7,382 nt of DNA. Origin: Cyanobacteria bacterium UBA8803 (GTDB lineage Bacteria > Cyanobacteriota > Cyanobacteriia > Cyanobacteriales > Coleofasciculaceae). Every line of letters begins with the position of its first letter. The first letter of the stretch is position 1. The position numbers were made by a program, and so were the translations under genes. The notes beneath the pieces were generated by a model, which saw only the letters and a program-made list of their open reading frames with translations, was not told the DNA's origin and made no database searches. Of the stretch, positions 6,526 through 7,382 are shown in pieces. Location: positions 3,413 through 10,794 of the forward strand of contig DNXU01000223.1 in NCBI GenBank assembly GCA_003505715.1, given 5' to 3'.

Positions 6526-6704
6526 GGAGATATCCCGCAAAAACCTCTGCGTCTCTGGAGCAATACCCTCTGCGCTCCTGGAGTGTTGAAAAAAATCATT
6601 AAAATCAAATCTTCAGCCTCATCTCAGGATTTTATCTAAAACTTCTCAGGATAAAATCATTTTTGCCCAGTTCAATAGATTCAGAACATTTAGAAGAAGA
6701 AACA
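6526..6704 (+). other. Intergenic region between Uma2 and DM13 genes
   Basis: Two degenerate direct repeats of 17 bases begin with CCTCTGCG and end with CTGGAG (6544-6560 and 6567-6583, 14 of 17 identical, period 23). They resemble a CCTCTGCG-type repeat common between cyanobacterial genes. Further on, TCTCAGGAT occurs twice (6622-6630, 6644-6652). I see no clear promoter. Confidence 0.5.
6628..6664 (+). terminator. Candidate AT-rich hairpin terminator
   Basis: GATTTTATC (6628-6636) and GATAAAATC (6650-6658) are perfect inverted 9-base arms with a 13-base loop, followed by five T (6660-6664). It could end the Uma2 transcript. The weak AT stem and its closeness to the next ATG (6705) leave an operator for the DM13 gene as an alternative. 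Confidence 0.4.
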
Positions 6705-7229
6705 ATGAAACTGAATCAATGGCTACTGCTGGGGGCTACCTCTTTTTTAGCTTTTACCCTATCCGTATCAGGTTATGCTACAGAATTATCAAACCACTCC
6801 CCTGTTAGATCGGCCACTCCTACTTCTACCGCCAATAGCTTAGGCACTACAGTTGCACAAAGCCAGTCAGTCGCTATTCTCTCCGGTACATTTATGGCTG
6901 CCGAAAAGCCTACTACTGGTTCTGCTCGAATTGTGGTAGAAGATGGACATCGTTACTTAGAGCTTGATGAAGCTTTCAAAACCAGCGAGATGGGTCCAGA
7001 TCTGCACGTTCTCCTAGATACTTCTGACCAACCCCCACAGATGTATCAGAACCTGGGTAGTGTCATCAACTTAGGTAGCCTGCGCAGTTACAGTGGCGCT
7101 CAACGCTACCCTATTCCTGATAGCATCAATCTAGCTTCTTTCAAATCCGTCACCATCTGGTGCCGTATGGCTAACGCCACATTCGGGTACGCTCCCCTGC
7201 GCCTTTCTAGCAGCAGTAGTAATCGCTAA
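6705..7229 (+). CDS. Secreted DM13-domain protein
   Basis: From ATG 6705 the product has 174 aa. A Sec signal peptide (KLNQWLLLGATSFLAFTLS) probably ends after GYA (A25). A Ser/Thr-rich linker (about 26-55) leads into a DM13 domain (about 56-166): LSGTFMAAEKPTTGSARIV (59-77), LELDEAF, GPDLHVLLDTS (97-107), INLGSLRSYSGAQRYPIPD (121-139), SVTIWCRMANATFGYAPL (148-165). DM13 is predicted to be a redox or electron-transfer domain built around a conserved Cys, here C153. No experimental role is known to me in cyanobacteria. The TTG at 6663 in the same frame would put 14 polar residues before the signal peptide, so ATG 6705 is preferred; GAAGAAG just upstream is a weak Shine-Dalgarno. It ends in a Ser-rich tail (SSSSSNR). 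The palindromic repeat at 7244 follows 14 bases after the stop. Confidence 0.9.
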   Translation: MKLNQWLLLGATSFLAFTLSVSGYATELSNHSPVRSATPTSTANSLGTTVAQSQSVAILSGTFMAAEKPTTGSARIVVEDGHRYLELDEAFKTSEMGPDLHVLLDTSDQPPQMYQNLGSVINLGSLRSYSGAQRYPIPDSINLASFKSVTIWCRMANATFGYAPLRLSSSSSNR

Positions 7230-7243
7230 GCGATATATGATAG

Positions 7244-7270
7244 GGTGCGTTACGCGAAAGCTAACGCACC
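7244..7270. repeat. 27-base palindromic repeat behind DM13 gene
   Basis: The arms GGTGCGTTA and TAACGCACC are the same as those at 1-27, around centre CGCGAAAGC. Read from the opposite strand it matches the first copy at 24 of 27 bases, and the outer CCTA is also shared. Relative to transcription both copies lie the same way behind their genes. It could act as a hairpin 3' end, but no U-tract follows. Confidence 0.8.
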
Positions 7271-7382
7271 ATTTAACCCGGATTTTGTAAGATTGGTAAA
7301 ATTTTCTCATTCCTCAGATCGTATCCGGTTCATTAACCATAATAAAATCTGTCGAAGTTGAAGGGCGGGTTTTGACTTAAGG

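Noticed and set aside
1..7270. The two end repeats as terminal inverted repeats of a 7-kb mobile element
   Set aside because: Each copy is itself a palindrome, so inverted orientation means little. No transposase or integrase is present, and the content includes housekeeping genes (tlyA, sufU).
7372..7382. TTGACT as the -35 box of a downstream gene
   Set aside because: The window ends before any -10 box or gene could be seen, and one hexamer alone is not evidence.

Overview
The window reads as ordinary cyanobacterial chromosome. Fourteen copies of the HIP1 octamer GCGATCGC are present, two of them overlapping. There are also several short palindromic and tandem repeat types of the kind scattered through cyanobacterial genomes, and the protein families fit (Uma2/DUF820, a DUF3352-type anchored protein, a DM13 protein, a SufU-type scaffold). 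Genus cannot be fixed from the sequence alone; a filamentous, repeat-rich species is my guess.

Layout. On the minus strand, a 33-residue single-span membrane ORF (971-870) runs straight into tlyA (867-28), an rRNA 2'-O-methyltransferase gene with a probable TTG start. Divergently, an HD-domain phosphohydrolase (1039-1740) is followed by a gamma-glutamyltransferase-family gene (1850-3409). A sufU-like Fe-S assembly gene (3882-3418, minus) converges on it with only 8 bases between stop codons. A 249-base divergent region (3883-4131) separates sufU from a long membrane-anchored DUF3352-type gene (4132-5874). Then come a Uma2-family putative nuclease (5947-6525) and a secreted DM13-domain protein (6705-7229). 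No stretch over 300 bases lacks a gene.

The genes do not form one pathway. The only convincing operon-like pair is the small membrane ORF with tlyA. The others look like independent units: RNA modification, Fe-S biogenesis, peptide or glutathione metabolism, an envelope protein, and a selfish or unknown nuclease-like gene.

The most notable signals are repeats that touch gene ends. One 27-base palindrome sits in the same transcription-relative orientation behind both tlyA and the DM13 gene, and supplies the tlyA stop codon. GGGATGA heptamer arrays bracket the DUF3352 gene and supply its stop codon. A palindrome encodes the tail of the HD protein. The GGT homologue also lacks the substrate-binding Arg of classical enzymes. 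I see no convincing new multi-gene system.
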